Of a stretch of 64,000 nucleotides of DNA, positions 48,301 to 59,959 are shown piece after piece. The notes beneath the pieces were generated by a model. It made no database searches and was not told the origin of the DNA. It saw only the letters and a program-made list of their open reading frames with translations. The position numbers and the translations under genes are program-made. Location of the stretch: positions 124,001 to 188,000 of the forward strand of contig JANBPK010000808.1 of assembly GCA_027579435.1 (NCBI GenBank), read 5' to 3'. Every line of letters begins with the position of its first letter. The stretch's first letter is position 1. Source of the DNA: Candolleomyces eurysporus. Lineage: Eukaryota; Basidiomycota; Agaricomycetes; Agaricales; Psathyrellaceae.

Positions 48301-50307
48301 ATAGGTGCCCCCTATGACCGCGATAAGCAAAAAATAAGATATTTTTAAATACGAAACTTACGGGACATCATCAGTAATGACCTCTGGGAGTTCCCAAAGG
48401 ACGAAACCACCATCGGACGTCACACCTGCGAGGCGATTACCAAAGACCGCCATGTCGGTAACACTGGTCTGGTTGGGGAATAAGTTAGGCAGTTGAAGGA
48501 GGGTACGGTCTCCGCTGGATCGAGAAATAACCCGCACACGACCTCTCGTCATCGCATATGCAACCCAGTGTGTTGCGCCAATAGTCGTGCCAGGTAAGAA
48601 CACAGATTCTTGGCGAACAAGGGCGATAGCTGTAGACTTGACAGAGTCTCGCGGTGCTTGGACGTCATCCAAGGGCTGAGAAACATCGAAGACGATAGTC
48701 TGAGTTTGGGGCCTTGTATCGGGTTAGTTAGTATATTGATGAACAGCTGAAGCTGAGCGGGACTCACGCCGGGCTAGACTGATTCTTGTTGGAAAACTTG
48801 GCTTGCTGGACATTCTTATTCTTTGCGCCTCCTCGAGGACCAGGTGAGCTGTCCTTCTCTCGTCGGTTGTTACCAACCACTGCCTGAACAGCAGGTTGCT
48901 GCTGAGCCGAACGAGGCTGAAGCTTGGGAGACGAGCCACGAGGTGAAGCCGTTCGGTTAGAGCTGGATTGAACCTGCTTCGAGGGTAGAGGAAGAGGAGG
49001 TCCTTGGAAATAAGGATCACTGGGCGCAGTAGCAAAGCTCTGGTCGCTGAGGTAGCTTTCATACGCAGGACCCTGCGATTGTGCCGAAAGCGGACCCAAA
49101 GGCGGCTGCCCGCGAGTCAAAGTGTCCAAAAGGTTTTCGACCGACTGGCGCTTCGGGTCGGTCATGCGCGACCATGAGGAACCATCGTCCGAGGCCTGCG
49201 GAGGCACCGGTTTCTTCTTGATCGAGCTGGCGGTAGAAGAAAGATGGTCAAAGGGAGACATGAACTCGAACATAGACCGACGAGGAGACGGCGGGTTGGC
49301 TGCGGGCACTTGGGGGCGGCAGCGGCTGAACGGTAGGACCCTGTGGCAATGCCTGAGGAGGGGGCGGAGGAGCATGATGTTGGGGAGGGGTCTGCTGAGG
49401 AGGAGGAGGGTTCACCAGAGTTGGTCCAACTTGATGAATTCTTGGAGACGTCTCGGATTGGCCACCAGTATTGGTATAGGTCCTGTATTCCCCATCGCGT
49501 TGAGTAGGGTTGATAGGAGGCGAGGGCGCCGATACAGTGTGCGAGCTCCGCTGCGACTCTGCATAGTTCGATCGGTTCCCGATGGTACTGTAAACCAGTA
49601 TCAGCGAGCGATCTCGAAAAATCTTTGTGTCATGCCAGAAAAGGAAGTAGTGACTGCATATCGGTGACATGAGGCAGGCAGCACGTAGCGCCAATCGCAG
49701 AAAGAACCCAAACTCAACGCGAAGTTAAAGCTTACCTTCCCATAAGCTGCTCAAGCAAGATCTTTTGGTTCTCTGTCTGGTGTGAGAGGGCCGGAGAAGC
49801 ATTGGATCTTGACGATCCGGGTGGAGTTGGGACCTGCTGGGGTTGCTGCGAACCCGACGGGACAGGGCCAGGGGCGAGGAGCAGGGCCAGGGGGCGAGGG
49901 GCGGGGCGGGAAGAAGATGGAGCAGGCGGCTGGGGGTTATTGAGGAGAGAAAGCAAGGCATTTTGCCTTTCCTGCGCAGCAGTTTGTGAAGAAGACGAAG
50001 GAGCAGACGCAGAAGAAGAGATGGGCTCGTCCGTCAAGGGCATAGCCGGCGAAATAGGTGCAGAAATGGTCTGGTAGTTCTCGGGATTTGGCTGGGACGC
50101 GTCGGGGNCCAGCTGGCAGCTGAGCATGGTGGTCCTGGGGTGATATGATATGATGAAACAGGGAGTCGATAAGATCGGAAGACGAAGCGTTCGCAGGTCC
50201 CTGCTGAGGTATGGGTGCAGGCTGGGCCTGGGGGCTGAATGGAGGGCCTGGNGGGGCGTCGACGCCCTGGAGAAGAGCTCGTGGGCGTTGGTTGCGCGGT
50301 TGTCCAT
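45356..50307 (-). CDS. EDC4: enhancer of mRNA decapping 4 / Ge-1-like scaffold
   Basis: The largest gene here, with at least twelve exons. The N-terminus is a long Pro/Gln/Ser-rich region (MDNRATNAHELFSRAST; QPAPIPQQGPANASSSDLID; QNALLSLLNNPQP; EQLMGR). Around the middle is a WD40-type propeller (HWVAYAMTRGRVRVISRSSG, AVFGNRLAGVTSDGGFVLWE, AVKWHPKEPDTLAIASDSKI, ICAFDFDALHYSLAAITEDS, TLTLWNLQDTI). Then comes a low-complexity hinge, a coiled coil (IGRLISKEMDKQ; EVLREMRNEIHSLKGELIAW) and a helical C-terminus (KADQWDEIYLGVLHTQEPSK, AHSNPDVIMPLNGPSLVSQA) as in Ge-1. These proteins scaffold Dcp1-Dcp2 in P-bodies. Two Ns affect frame: at 50108 it must be dropped and at 50252 it must stand for two bases. 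The start at 50307 is the first Met consistent with that reading. Divergent to the metallothionein gene. Confidence 0.85.
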
Positions 50308-50497
50308 GGGCGAGACGGTGGAGGAGAGCGAAATACTGGGGGAATGGCAGGAAACAAACCGCCTCTGCGCCTTTTTTCGCAGCACACAGGAAACACGCCT
50401 TCAACACGAGGCCGCCTCGGCTAACTCCGCCTGCCATTTTCGGCCTTGCCTTTTCCGGATCATCACCACGCCACCCAAATACGTCTAAACAAGAGAG

Positions 50498-50504
50498 ATA
50501 TAAG
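50498..50504 (+). promoter_or_regulatory. putative TATA box of the metallothionein gene
   Basis: ATATAAG lies 70 bp upstream of the metallothionein ATG, in the 267-bp region shared with the divergent EDC4 gene. Distance and sequence suit a fungal TATA box for a strongly regulated gene. Confidence 0.5.
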
Positions 50505-50574
50505 AGACCCCTCCAATTTGCACTAGATCTCCAGAGTCCTCTCTACTTGCTTTCATCCACCCCACTCACTCACC

Positions 50575-50791
50575 ATGATCGCTGTACGTCTTTTCTTCGT
50601 CCCCCGTGTGCTCCTCGCTCATCCCTGCTTTTTAGACCACCCAAACCATTGTTAACAACCACGGAGCCTGTGGCAACAGCACCTGCAGCTGCGGCGATTC
50701 GTACGTCCTCCCTGTCGTCGGCTTCAACCCCTGGCCCTCATATTTTATTCCCTACAGCTGCCAGTGCAAGGCCGGAGAGTGCAAGTGCTAA
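50575..50791 (+). CDS. metallothionein, 35 residues
   Basis: Three exons (50575-50583, 50636-50700, 50758-50791) with canonical GTACGT donors and TTTAG/CTACAG acceptors encode 35 residues: MIATTQTIVNNHGAC, then GNSTCSCGDSCQCKA, then GECKC. Seven cysteines lie at positions 15, 20, 22, 26, 28, 33 and 35, mostly as C-x-C pairs, with no aromatic residues. This is the copper/zinc-binding pattern of small fungal metallothioneins, which buffer and detoxify Cu(I), Zn and Cd in the cytosol. The cysteine part resembles the Neurospora and Agaricus type; the N-terminal 14 residues are extra. The exons are too short to show as an open frame. A TATA-like box lies 70 bp upstream, as expected for a metal-induced gene. 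Confidence 0.88.
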
Positions 50792-51769
50792 GCGCTTTCC
50801 CCCCTCCGAGTTTATTGTCGTGTTGGTGCCTAGGAGTGCGTTGCTGAGGAAAAGAAATATTTGTAGCAATATCTGAATTTTGTCATATGTATTTTGGACG
50901 TTAAAGTCTTTCGTTCGGAAGTCGGTAGCACCTCTTGAGTGAGATAAGGGCTCGCCACAAACCCCAAGCTTACCTTTACGACATTAAGGAGGTCAGATGG
51001 CCATTACCCATTCGTCCTAACACTGCCATTTCAACGCATTGGTATTCCCGCCTTGTGGGCCCTGAGGTTCTCTAAAATAGTTGACATCGAACGGTGCTTA
51101 TAACGCCCCTCCATCTCCCATAAGGTACTAGTGTGATGTTTTTCTGTGATTCGTTGCCTGAGCCAGACAGTTTCGATTGAATTGCTCGACAGATTGAATT
51201 GCTTGCCGCCATTCACATACATGTGGTCCAGAGCCATGCTCTCGAGCCTGGATGTTCATTCACATTGATCAAGGAGAGTGAGATGCTCGATATGTGATTT
51301 CATACCCGCGAGCCTTCGCTCGATATTCAAAATCGTATTCCAGCTGATCCGCACGTAGAACAGACGCCGGGGGNCAAGCTTCTTCGGGCCGAAAAGGTTG
51401 TGCGACAGTGGGCGATAGAGTGAGGTACATCGAGGAAATCTTCTTCATGATCCATGCACACAATGGACAGCGACCCATTACTTACGAGCGAGGGCAGAAC
51501 ATGCAGCCTTTCGACAGGATGACCTGATGTGCCTGCCTGGCGAAGGCTAGTCCATAAATAAACTCTTCACAAAATCACCGGCTTGAGAGGCACAGCAAAT
51601 ATATAGAAGTCAAGTCTTGATATAATCGACGAAAATGGGGCATGAAATAACTGGCTAGCCATAGGGTTGGTGCATGATTGTGGAGACCGTCAACGGAGAA
51701 GCAAGTGGGATATACGCAACCCTTGAAGACTTGGCGTTGATCTTCTACAATATCACAGAGTGGAAGCTG
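50792..51769. other. intergenic region with small doubtful frames
   Basis: About 980 bp between the metallothionein and the BET4 3' end. Two minus-strand frames (51031-51237 and 51269-51478, the latter crossing the N at 51374) have an ordinary composition but no recognisable motif; together they might be exons of an unknown small gene or a degraded fragment. Confidence 0.4.
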
Positions 51770-53171
51770 TCACCGAGTATTGGCACGGTCACGAAAAATA
51801 GAGTTAAAAAGGTACCGACCTAAATCTCGATATCGCTGCCGCCTTGAAGGATCCAGGTTCTGAAGAGTGACCAATAAGCCCCGGACTTTCTCGGTCAGCT
51901 GGACAACGTCAATCTCAGAAGAATAATCTCGAAGAAGCATCCTCGAATAATGGACAACAGACTCCATGCACCCTGAATCATGGTGTCAATGTCTGAAAAC
52001 TCGCCAAGTATTCACACTTACATTTACTGTCAGGTTGCTCTGCAAGCAATTCTTCGATGGCTTGAATTTCCCGCTCTAACAGCTCTTTGCTGGCGCCTGT
52101 CAAAAAANGCGCGTCAGGTGGCGAGGAATCGGAACTTGGGACTAACTGCTTACGGGTGCCAACCAACCATCGGTGGTATACCCAGACACTCTGGTCCTCT
52201 GGGTCCGTGTACATCGCATTGCGAAGTAGGTCGAACTCTACGTTGTGTGAGAGTGGAGCAACGACGCGGTAGCAAGGTCGACGCCACCTTCTTCGCGAGA
52301 CTTTGTCTCGTCCAGTACACCGGAAGCCCATAACCTGGGAAGGATCTTTGAACGCTGGTGCCAAGCACTGAAATTGGAGAAGTTGGCCTCTATCTTCCGA
52401 GAAGTATAGGCCAATTCGGATGATTCTGATCTCGGAACTGGCATACTGGCAAGAACGTATCTTCTATAGCTCCAGGCATGGACTGTATGGCGATCTCTAT
52501 CAGCAAAGAGCTAGGGAGCTGCCGTCAATGGCACGTACAGTTGCGAGCGTCGGCATCGAGGAGTTTCTCGACGACAAAGAGTTCATGGTCCCAAGCACTC
52601 TTCTTCCATCCGTCGGCCGTTTCTTCCCCCTCGCCTCCTGGACCACTTGGAATATTCTCCAGGCACCAGCGGCGGTGGTTCCAAATCCAGTAGACTTTGG
52701 GATGACTCTTTAGGGCAGCCATGGTCATCATGAGCTCGTCCGCCAACAGTTTGTTAATATCGGCTGGCGAACTTTTGAGGATGAGTGTATCGCATATATC
52801 TGGTGGTAAAGGATCGCTTGCCTATTCGCGAACAGCCCTCTGAGCAGAATAGTACGTCGATAGTTCCAGACAGTGTAGAACTCGGGGTTAACGTGCAGCA
52901 ATCGAGTGGTCAATTTGAAAGCATCCTCTGAGAAGTCCGAGTTTTTGCGCTGGTTGTTAAAATATGAGGCAAATATCATAGGGATGTTGACTGCGGTCGT
53001 ACTCTCAGCAGTACATCCTCTGATAACGAGAGGAACTCTTGGATCTTGACTCGCTCCTTCTCTTTCCTTGCCTCAAGAGCCTGTGGGGTTTGCTTGACTC
53101 GTTTAACTCCGTGCTATTGTAGAGGATTTATCATCTTTTGCATCGATTTGAGGAAGGGGATAGCATACCAT
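51770..53171 (-). CDS. BET4: Rab geranylgeranyltransferase alpha subunit (Bet4)
   Basis: The product starts M-HGVKRVKQTPQALEARKEK and has the tandem PFTA prenyltransferase helices: RLLHVNPEFYTVWNYRRTIL, ALKSHPKVYWIWNHRRWCLE, ARNCTCH followed by FHAWSYRRYV, NFSNFSAWHQRSKIL and DPEDQSVWVYHRWLVG, ending LDPSRRQRYRDLG. Together with a beta subunit and an escort protein it adds geranylgeranyl groups to Rab C-termini such as the GGGCC of Ypt1 in this window. The first coding exon is just the ATG (53169-53171), followed at once by a GTATGC donor. The C-terminal 13 residues after RDLG are uncertain: a donor-like GTCGGT follows, so the true stop may lie elsewhere. The N at 52108 is in an intron. Divergent to SYF1 with 132 bp between starts. 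Confidence 0.9.
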
Positions 53172-53303
53172 CCTCGATCCTTGCTGCGGCGCGTTCAATG
53201 AGAGGGTTCAGGTAGGAGGTATATCGTGGGAAACTAGGACTTGGGCATTTCGGTCACAGCGCGCGACTTGAAAGTTGGCGCCGATCGTTCCTTCCTCGCC
53301 ATA

Positions 53304-56300
53304 ATGCCGTCGGTCGCGCAGAAAGCATATTCCTTTGAGGATCTCTCCTCCCAATTCCCCCTCGTCTACCCCATTCCCCAACCAAAAACTCATCCCGATC
53401 TCATCGCTCTCAAGGACCTCAACCGCGAAGAAGACCTCTTGCGGAATCCCGACTCGTTTAGAGCGTGGTGGTCGGCAATTCAGAGCACAAAAGACTCGTT
53501 CACGGCCCAACTCAAAGTCGAGAAACCCACAGATTTGCCAGAAGAAGTTCAGGAGCTCTTGGGACCACTTGCATCGCCTCTCGCCCGACGGTATTTACAA
53601 CGAACCACGTATCTCTATGAATCGGCTTTGCAAAACTTCCCGACCTCGTTCAAGCTATGGAAGGCGTACCTCGAGTTCCGCATGTCCTTTGTGTTAGGAA
53701 AGCTCATCATCAAGAAGCGGGCCGGCGGCAAGAAGAAATTTCCTGAGATGAAGGACGCGTTGGAGGAGGAGCAAGATGACCTGGAAGAATGGGACACATG
53801 CCTCGACCCGGTGGTTGGTTGGACAGAATGGAAGGCCCTCATTGCAACTTTTGAACGCTGTCTGATGTGGCTCCCCAATGTGAGTCGGTACCATGCTTCT
53901 CTTGGAAACTAACTGACCCAATTCATGTTTCCAGCTTCCACGAATATGGCTAATGTATCTTTCTATCTTCACCCATTCAAAATGCCCCGCTGTCGTATCC
54001 ATCACACACGCTCGACATACCTTTGACCGAGCCCTTCGAACCCTTCCCCCTTCGCTCCATTTCCGCATCTGGGTACGGTACCTTCTGTGGGCAGAAAGCA
54101 AAGGCGGAGAGACTATGGTTTCGATATATCGCCGCTACCTCGTAATCGACCCCAGTCTCTCCGAGAGATTCAGCGCACTCCTTCTGTCAGAATCCGTCGG
54201 CGAACCACGGCCCCTTGAAGCCGCCAAACTGCTTCTATCCCTGGCGCGAAAGGCCGCAAGAGGAGAATACACCAGCGCAGAAGGGAAGAGCCCACTTCAG
54301 CTTCTCAATGACTTTACCGACGTCGTTGAGAAATATGCCGAGGAAGTTGGTATGGATGTTGAAGATACCGATGAATCCAACGCTGCCATCGCCAAGAAGG
54401 AAGCCGAGGACGAGGCAACAGCTCAATCGGCCGCGGAACCTGCAAGCGTGGGTGGAAAACTCATTCGTATAGCTGGTCCACCAGTATCGCTAGGCCCCGA
54501 CGGGAAACCTTTGCCAGTCTATGACGAGGATGAAGATCTTCTCAACCCTAAGAAACTGAACATCGAGCAAATCATCAAGAAGGACGGTCTAGAGATGTAC
54601 AAGGATCAGGCTGGGCCGTTGTGGACGGGGCTTGCGACGTATTGGATCAAGCGGGGAGACTTTGACCGAGGAAGGGAAACTTTCGAGAAGGGTATCAAGA
54701 ACGTCGTAACGCAGAGGGATTTCAACCAGATCTTTGAAGCCTACTCGGAGTTCGAGGATTCCTTGATCAACGCAATGATGGATGGCTTGGAGGAGGAAGA
54801 TGACGATGACGACAAGGCGGAGCTGGAAGAAGATATGGACCGTCGGATGAAGGAGTTCGAAGAGCTCACAGATAGACGGCCGTTCCTTTTGAATGACGTC
54901 TTGATTCGCCGGAACCCGAACGACGTGCAAGAATGGGAGAAACGCGTTGCTCTGTACGGTGACGATGACGAAAAAGTTGCAGCCACCTACACCAAGGCAA
55001 TTGAAACGATCAATCCTCGGAAAGCAACTCCCAATTTCCATCGCTTATACATCAACTTTGCCAAGTTCTACGAAGAAGGGGGTGCAAGCGGCCAGGCAGA
55101 ACCTGACCTTGACAGTGCCCGGAGAATTCTTGAAAAAGCGACCAAGGTCAACTTCAAGCAAGTAGAAGATCTTGCCGAAATTTGGTGCGAATGGGCAGAG
55201 ATGGAGTTGCGACATGAGTGAGTGAAGTTTACCTTATTCGTGTTGGATGTCTCGACTGATCTTTCCTAAGTAACTATGATGAAGCCATTAGAGTCATGCA
55301 GCGAGGAACAGCTGTCCCGAAAAATACCAAGGTCAACTACCACGACCACGTATGTTATTTTATATTTCCTCACTGCTCTGGTTTTTGGTTCTGATTACTC
55401 GCAGTCGCTATCAGCACAAGCAAGGCTCTTCAAATCCCTGAAGCTATGGTCGTTTTATGTTGACCTTGAGGAGGCTATCGACACCGTCGAAGCCACAAAG
55501 GCGGTCTACGACAAGATTTTGGAATTACGCATTGCCAATGCACAAATCATCGTCAACTATGCTGCATTCCTCGAAGAGAACAAATACTTCGAAGAAAGCT
55601 TCAGGGTATGTCCTGTTAAAATTTCCTGAGACAATTCTAACTTGGTAATCAGGTGTATGAACGAGGAGTAGAGTTGTTCACGTTCCCAATATCCTTTGAA
55701 ATCTGGAATATCTATCTCTCCAAATTCGTGAAGCGATATGTAAGTCAGCCATCTACTATATACGTCGCTCTTGCCAACGTTACGTCCGCAGGGTGGTACC
55801 AAACTCGAACGTGCCAGAGATCTATTCGAGCAAGCACTGGAGAAATGTCCTCCTAAATCCTGCAAACCTATTTTCCTGATGTATGCCAAATTGGAGGAAG
55901 ATTATGGACTTGCTAAACGAGCAATGGCAATATACGACCGTGCAACCAAGGTAATCGAGGACGCTGACAAGTTCGACGTGAGTTATAGGACCCTGATTCA
56001 TATGGCGTGTTGTGCTCACCTTGTATTATAGATGTTCATTGTTTATATTGCAAAAGCCACAGCAAACTTCGGATTGCCCGCCACACGGCCAATTTACGAG
56101 CGAGCCATTGAAGGTGAGTTGTGTTCTTGGCGTATTTTGATCAAAACTAAACGCCCTTGAATACGCAGTTCTTCCTGACAAGCAGACCGCTGAGATGTGT
56201 CTTCGGTTCGCGGCGTTGGAACGCAAGCTTGGGGAGATTGACCGTGCCCGCGCCATCTACGCCCACGCGTCCCAATTCTGCGATCCTCGCGTCAACCAGA

Positions 56301-56650
56301 AATTCTGGTCGGAATGGAACAACTTCGAAATTGAAACTGGCTCAGAAGACACCTTCCGCGAAATGCTCAGGATTAGGCGCAGTGTCCAGGCACAGTTCAA
56401 CACGGAAGCCAGCTATCTCGCTGCGCAGGCAATTGCTGCGAGTGAAGGTAACAAACCGGCTTCTCAGGACGATGAAGACTACGACCCAATGGCTGCTGCT
56501 GAGAAGCAAGCTAACGGTGGTACGAAAGGACCTGCGTTTGTTGCTGCGACCAAGACGGCGCTACATAAACCTCAAGAAACCTCCGCCCCACAAGCATCAG
56601 CTCCTGTAGCAAATACCGACGAGATCCAGATTTCGGACGACGAAGATTAG
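53304..56650 (+). CDS. SYF1: pre-mRNA-splicing factor Syf1 (XAB2)
   Basis: Begins MPSVAQKAYSFEDLSSQFPL and is built of HAT helix-turn-helix repeats, for example NPDSFRAWWSAIQSTK, FPTSFKLWKAYLEFRMSFV, LPNLPRIWLMYLSIFTHSKC, SLHFRIWVRYLLWAESKGGE, NPNDVQEWEKRVALYGDDDE and NQKFWSEWNNFEIETGSEDT. Other family marks are GPLWTGLATYWIKRGDFDRG and RARDLFEQALEKCPPKSCKP. An acidic insert (EEEDDDDDK) lies in the middle and the protein ends QISDDED. Syf1 is part of the NineTeen/Prp19-associated complex in the spliceosome and of transcription-coupled repair. The length, roughly 1,000 residues over about 8 exons, is normal for the family. Confidence 0.96.
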
Positions 56651-56721
56651 ACTTTGGAATTCTCGTACACGTCATTCTTCTCCTTGTTGTTCTACCTATC
56701 CTGTACTATCTGCGCTTGCAC

Positions 56722-57686
56722 TCATGACTTATCCCAACGCTCTACCTCTACGGCACAAATGTCTTCCCATCTCGCTTCCCAACCGTCGTCCACGAAAAAC
56801 GGCTGTTCCGCCCATTTGGCTACGGCCTCCTTCGCTTTTTCGAAGGGAGTTGAATGGCTTCTTACGCTGTCAATGAGCTGCTTGTGGAGATATAATGAGC
56901 GATGGTATGGAATTAGAATTGCGGAAATCGATGTTGCTTTCGACCAAGGAAAAAGAATTAGAATTATCGTGAAAAGCCAGTCATGTCTTTCAACCTACCG
57001 AATTTCTCGAGCGACCATGTACACCAAAGAGGCTCTCCTTGCGCCCATTTTGTTCCCTTGGCTTTGTGGGCCTCGATGAGAATTGCCTCAAGATTCTCAA
57101 CCTCGCGGTTCATTCTCTTGAACAGCTTGTCCTTGAGACGATTTCACGCTAAATACGCGTTCGGTAATAGCAGAGGGATACGCACAAGCTTCTGAGCCAC
57201 CAAGTCTAAAGATGCAAGGCAGCTTTCCATTACTTGAAGCTTGGGACCGACGAGGTAAGTTCGCGGGAGTCGGTCGGGCAAGGAGGCAAGGGTGTTGCTA
57301 TCATCGTAGATCTATTTATTCCAGAACGGGCTCGTAGTAGCAAAGACGTGTCGTACTCTAGTTCAGTCCGCGTATCGACAAGTGTCTTCAAGTGTTTTAA
57401 TCCATCGTGAAGCACGAGATCATCCCAGGTCTCGGTGAGTGACCGAATCTCTTGCAAAGAGGTCCTGGTTTTACGATGGAAAGTGGATTCCACCTGTCTT
57501 GAAGGCGACGAAGGGGAGAATGGCGGTCTGTGCTGTGCTGGGGAGGATGTAGGCGTCGAGGGCCCACGAAATGAGGCGAGTCTGCTGCTCATCGTCGATC
57601 AAAGCGAAAAGGCATTTGTTTGGCGTGGGCTCTGGCGCCAAACCCACACCCGTCAAAAAATCAGAAATAGCTTCCGCCAAGATCAA
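56722..57686 (-). CDS. hypothetical coiled-coil protein
   Basis: I do not recognise it. The likely pieces on the minus strand are MILAEAISDFLTGVGLAP and FALIDDEQQTRLISWALDAY; then TRTSLQEIRSLTETWDDLVL and DGLKHLKTLVDTRTELE; then LPRTYLVGPKLQVMESCLAS and LDLVAQKL; then DKLFKRMNREVENLEAILIE and KGTKWAQGEP; and a last exon RSHSTPFEKAKEAVAKWAEQ to ICAVEVERWDKS. Introns of 50-60 nt with good phases join the middle pieces, but the first and last joins are not settled: the first two frames differ by one base and no clean donor fits. The middle is predicted helical coiled coil, as in kinetochore or vesicle-tether subunits, but that is only a resemblance. Divergent to SSF1 with 17 bp between start codons. 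Confidence 0.6.
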
Positions 57687-57703
57687 TTTCTCTCCTCGAT
57701 ATT

Positions 57704-59147
57704 ATGGGCCGTAGACGGAAGAACAGAACGCATCTGAAGGGTGCCTCGCAGCGAGACACAGCTGCCTCCAATGTCCCCAAGAGCTTTATCATCAAGCATG
57801 GGCAAGTTGGCTCTTCAATCACCCAGCTTGTGAGGGATATGCGAAAGGTGATGGAACCTAATACCGCCAGTCGTCTTAAGGTGCGTCCTGGACCACTGTA
57901 TTGCAGTCCGGTGGCTAACGACCATGCCTAGGAGCGGAATCGAAACAAACTAAAAGACTACATTACAATGGGCCCTGCACTTCAAGTGACCCACCTGCTC
58001 GCGTTCAGGCTGACCCCAATCGCCCCTTCTCTCCGGATCGTTCGCTTGTCCGACGGTCCCACTCTGACCTTCAGAGTAGAGCGATACAGCCTCATGAGAG
58101 ACATCTTTTCTGCCTCCCGGAGGGCCAAGAGCATTGGCATGGAATACCTAACCCCTCCCTTGGTAAATCCATGTCCGTTTTTCGAATCCTCTACTGGAAT
58201 TAAGCCTCTTTTTTACTCTATAGCTCGTCCTCGCTTCCTTCCCCCAACCTGGTCCAAATACTCCACCGCATCTTCCTCTGGTTATGAAATCCTTCCAATC
58301 CCTCTTTCCTCCCCTGTCACCCCACACCATCAGTCTATCCTCCGCACGGAGAGTTGTTCTCGTTTCATATAACGAGGAACGAGGCACAGTCGACTTTAGA
58401 CACTACATGATCAGAGTCAAAGCCTACGGCGTTTCCAAACGAGTGCGACGTGTGCTCGAAGGAGCCGCTTCCTCAACAAAAGGTGTCCTCGATCTCGGCA
58501 GCGAAAAGGACGTCGCCGACTTTCTGCTTCGGAAACGCGGGGAACCAGGGCCAGATGGCTATGAAAGCGCGTCGTCTGCTGAGAGCGAGGCAGGGGACCA
58601 TAACACCGTTGACTTGGCCTCCGATTACGTGGGACGAAATAACAAAAAGGGACAGAAAAGAGCTGTGCGCCTAGATGAGGTCGGTCCACGACTAGAGTTG
58701 CGCCTGGTAAAAATTACCGAAGGTATCCCGGGCAAAGAAGGCAATGTAATTTATCATGAATTTGGTAAGACCGCCTACTACATAGCCCTACTCAGCTGCT
58801 GACAGTCTTTTCCAGTGAAAAAATCGAAAAAGGATATTGCAGAACAAAAAGCTGCGATAGCAGCAAAAGAAAAGCTTCGGAGGGAGCGGAGGGAGGAGCA
58901 AGAGCGGAATGTGCTACTCAAGAAACAGAAGGGCAAGGCTGCTGATGACGTCGAGATGGACGGACCATCAGATGAAGATGCTGGCAGCGTTGCAGAAGAT
59001 GAAGGGCAGGACGAGAGCGACTGGGATGACGAGGAAGAGATCACCGACGGGGAAGAGGAAGAGGAGGAAGGGCTATCAAGTGAAGAGGAGGGATCTGACG
59101 AGGAGGCGCCACCACCGAAGAAGGCGAGGTTCTCCAACAAGCGGTAG
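57704..59147 (+). CDS. SSF1: ribosome biogenesis protein Ssf1 / Peter Pan (Brix domain)
   Basis: Starts MGRRRKNRTHLKGA and contains the Brix domain: PKSFIIKHGQVGSSITQLVR, DMRKVMEPNTASRLKERNRN, KLKDYITMGPALQVTHLLAF, FRVERYSLMRDIFSASRRAK, LPLVMKSFQSLFPPLSPHTI, RRVVLVSYNEERGTVDFRHY and RLDEVGPRLELRLVKITEGI. A charged C-terminus (KKSKKDIAEQKAAIAAKEK, then long Glu/Asp runs, ending KKARFSNKR) is usual for Ssf1/Ppan. It acts in maturation of the 27S pre-rRNA and 60S subunit in the nucleolus. A few introns interrupt the first half. In SSF1 the whole Brix fold is present. Confidence 0.95.
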
Positions 59148-59238
59148 ATCTAATGTATCTATGTTTCATTATCAAGCCGATTAGAGTGGAGGGTACATGT
59201 CTACAGTAAAAAGGGTAGGAAGCGTGAGTTCCTGGGTA

Positions 59239-59959
59239 TCAACCTAGCCAGCTGTTCCAAAAACGCTCTACCCTCATTTTCACTCCTTCCCAACTATCAA
59301 GAGCCGGACGAACGTCGAGATAAAACGATAAATTTCCAGCGACCGGATTGTGACCGGTGTAGAAATCTATGATGTAGCGCATCCGTGTGCCGCACCGGTC
59401 AACCGTCCAATCATGACGGTCGAATGGTGGCGAATACCTAAAATTGAGCGTGAATAAACACCAAAGAGCAGGAATGCTTGGGTACGAACCCGAAAAATGT
59501 TTTGAGAGTAGCTTTCGGGCTTCGTTCTGAAGGCTTCCCCTTGAAGTTTATGAGTTTTATTCCCCCGCAAGCTTCTCCTCCCCGACCCGACTCCCATTTC
59601 ATGATTTCAGCCCAGGCCCGTTCGTTCACGGCGTTGTGAATTGGCACCACAGTCTTCATATCCGCGGCCTTGGGATTGTGGTTTTTCCGTTCCATGGCTG
59701 CAAAGAACTGGCTCTCCGACGGATAGACCCAGTTTCCATCGGAAGCCTTTGGGATTGAAGACACCTCACGTTCGGTTGAGAGAGGCGCCACGGGTGCAGA
59801 CGCGGGGCTGGAAAACAAACGCGCCCATGTCGATCCAGAGGAGTGGTCTACAGGGCACTCTGCAGCAGTCGGGGCCTTGTGGTCGACTGGACAGGCCGCT
59901 GGCGCAGGAGAGGAGGCCGAGCCATGGTCAACGGGACATTTTGACGAAGAAGAGGACAT
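59239..59959 (-). CDS. CYC3: holocytochrome c synthase (cytochrome c heme lyase)
   Basis: Attaches heme to apocytochrome c in the mitochondrial intermembrane space. The N-terminal third has three CPV heme-binding motifs (KCPVDHG, ACPVDHK, ECPVDHS). The conserved core follows: NWVYPSESQFFAAMERKNHN, MKTVVPIHNAVNERAWAEIM, KWESGRGG, IKLINFKGKPSERSPKATLK, and after a short intron YSPPFDRHDWTVDRCG, MRYIIDFYTGHNP, SFYLDVRPALDSWEGVKMRV and a C-terminal FWNSWLG. The DRHDWTVDRCG motif contains the heme-ligand histidine region of the family. The start MSSSSSKCPVDHG at 59959 was preferred over a more upstream in-frame Met. Divergent to the nitronate monooxygenase gene with 162 bp between starts. Confidence 0.95.
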
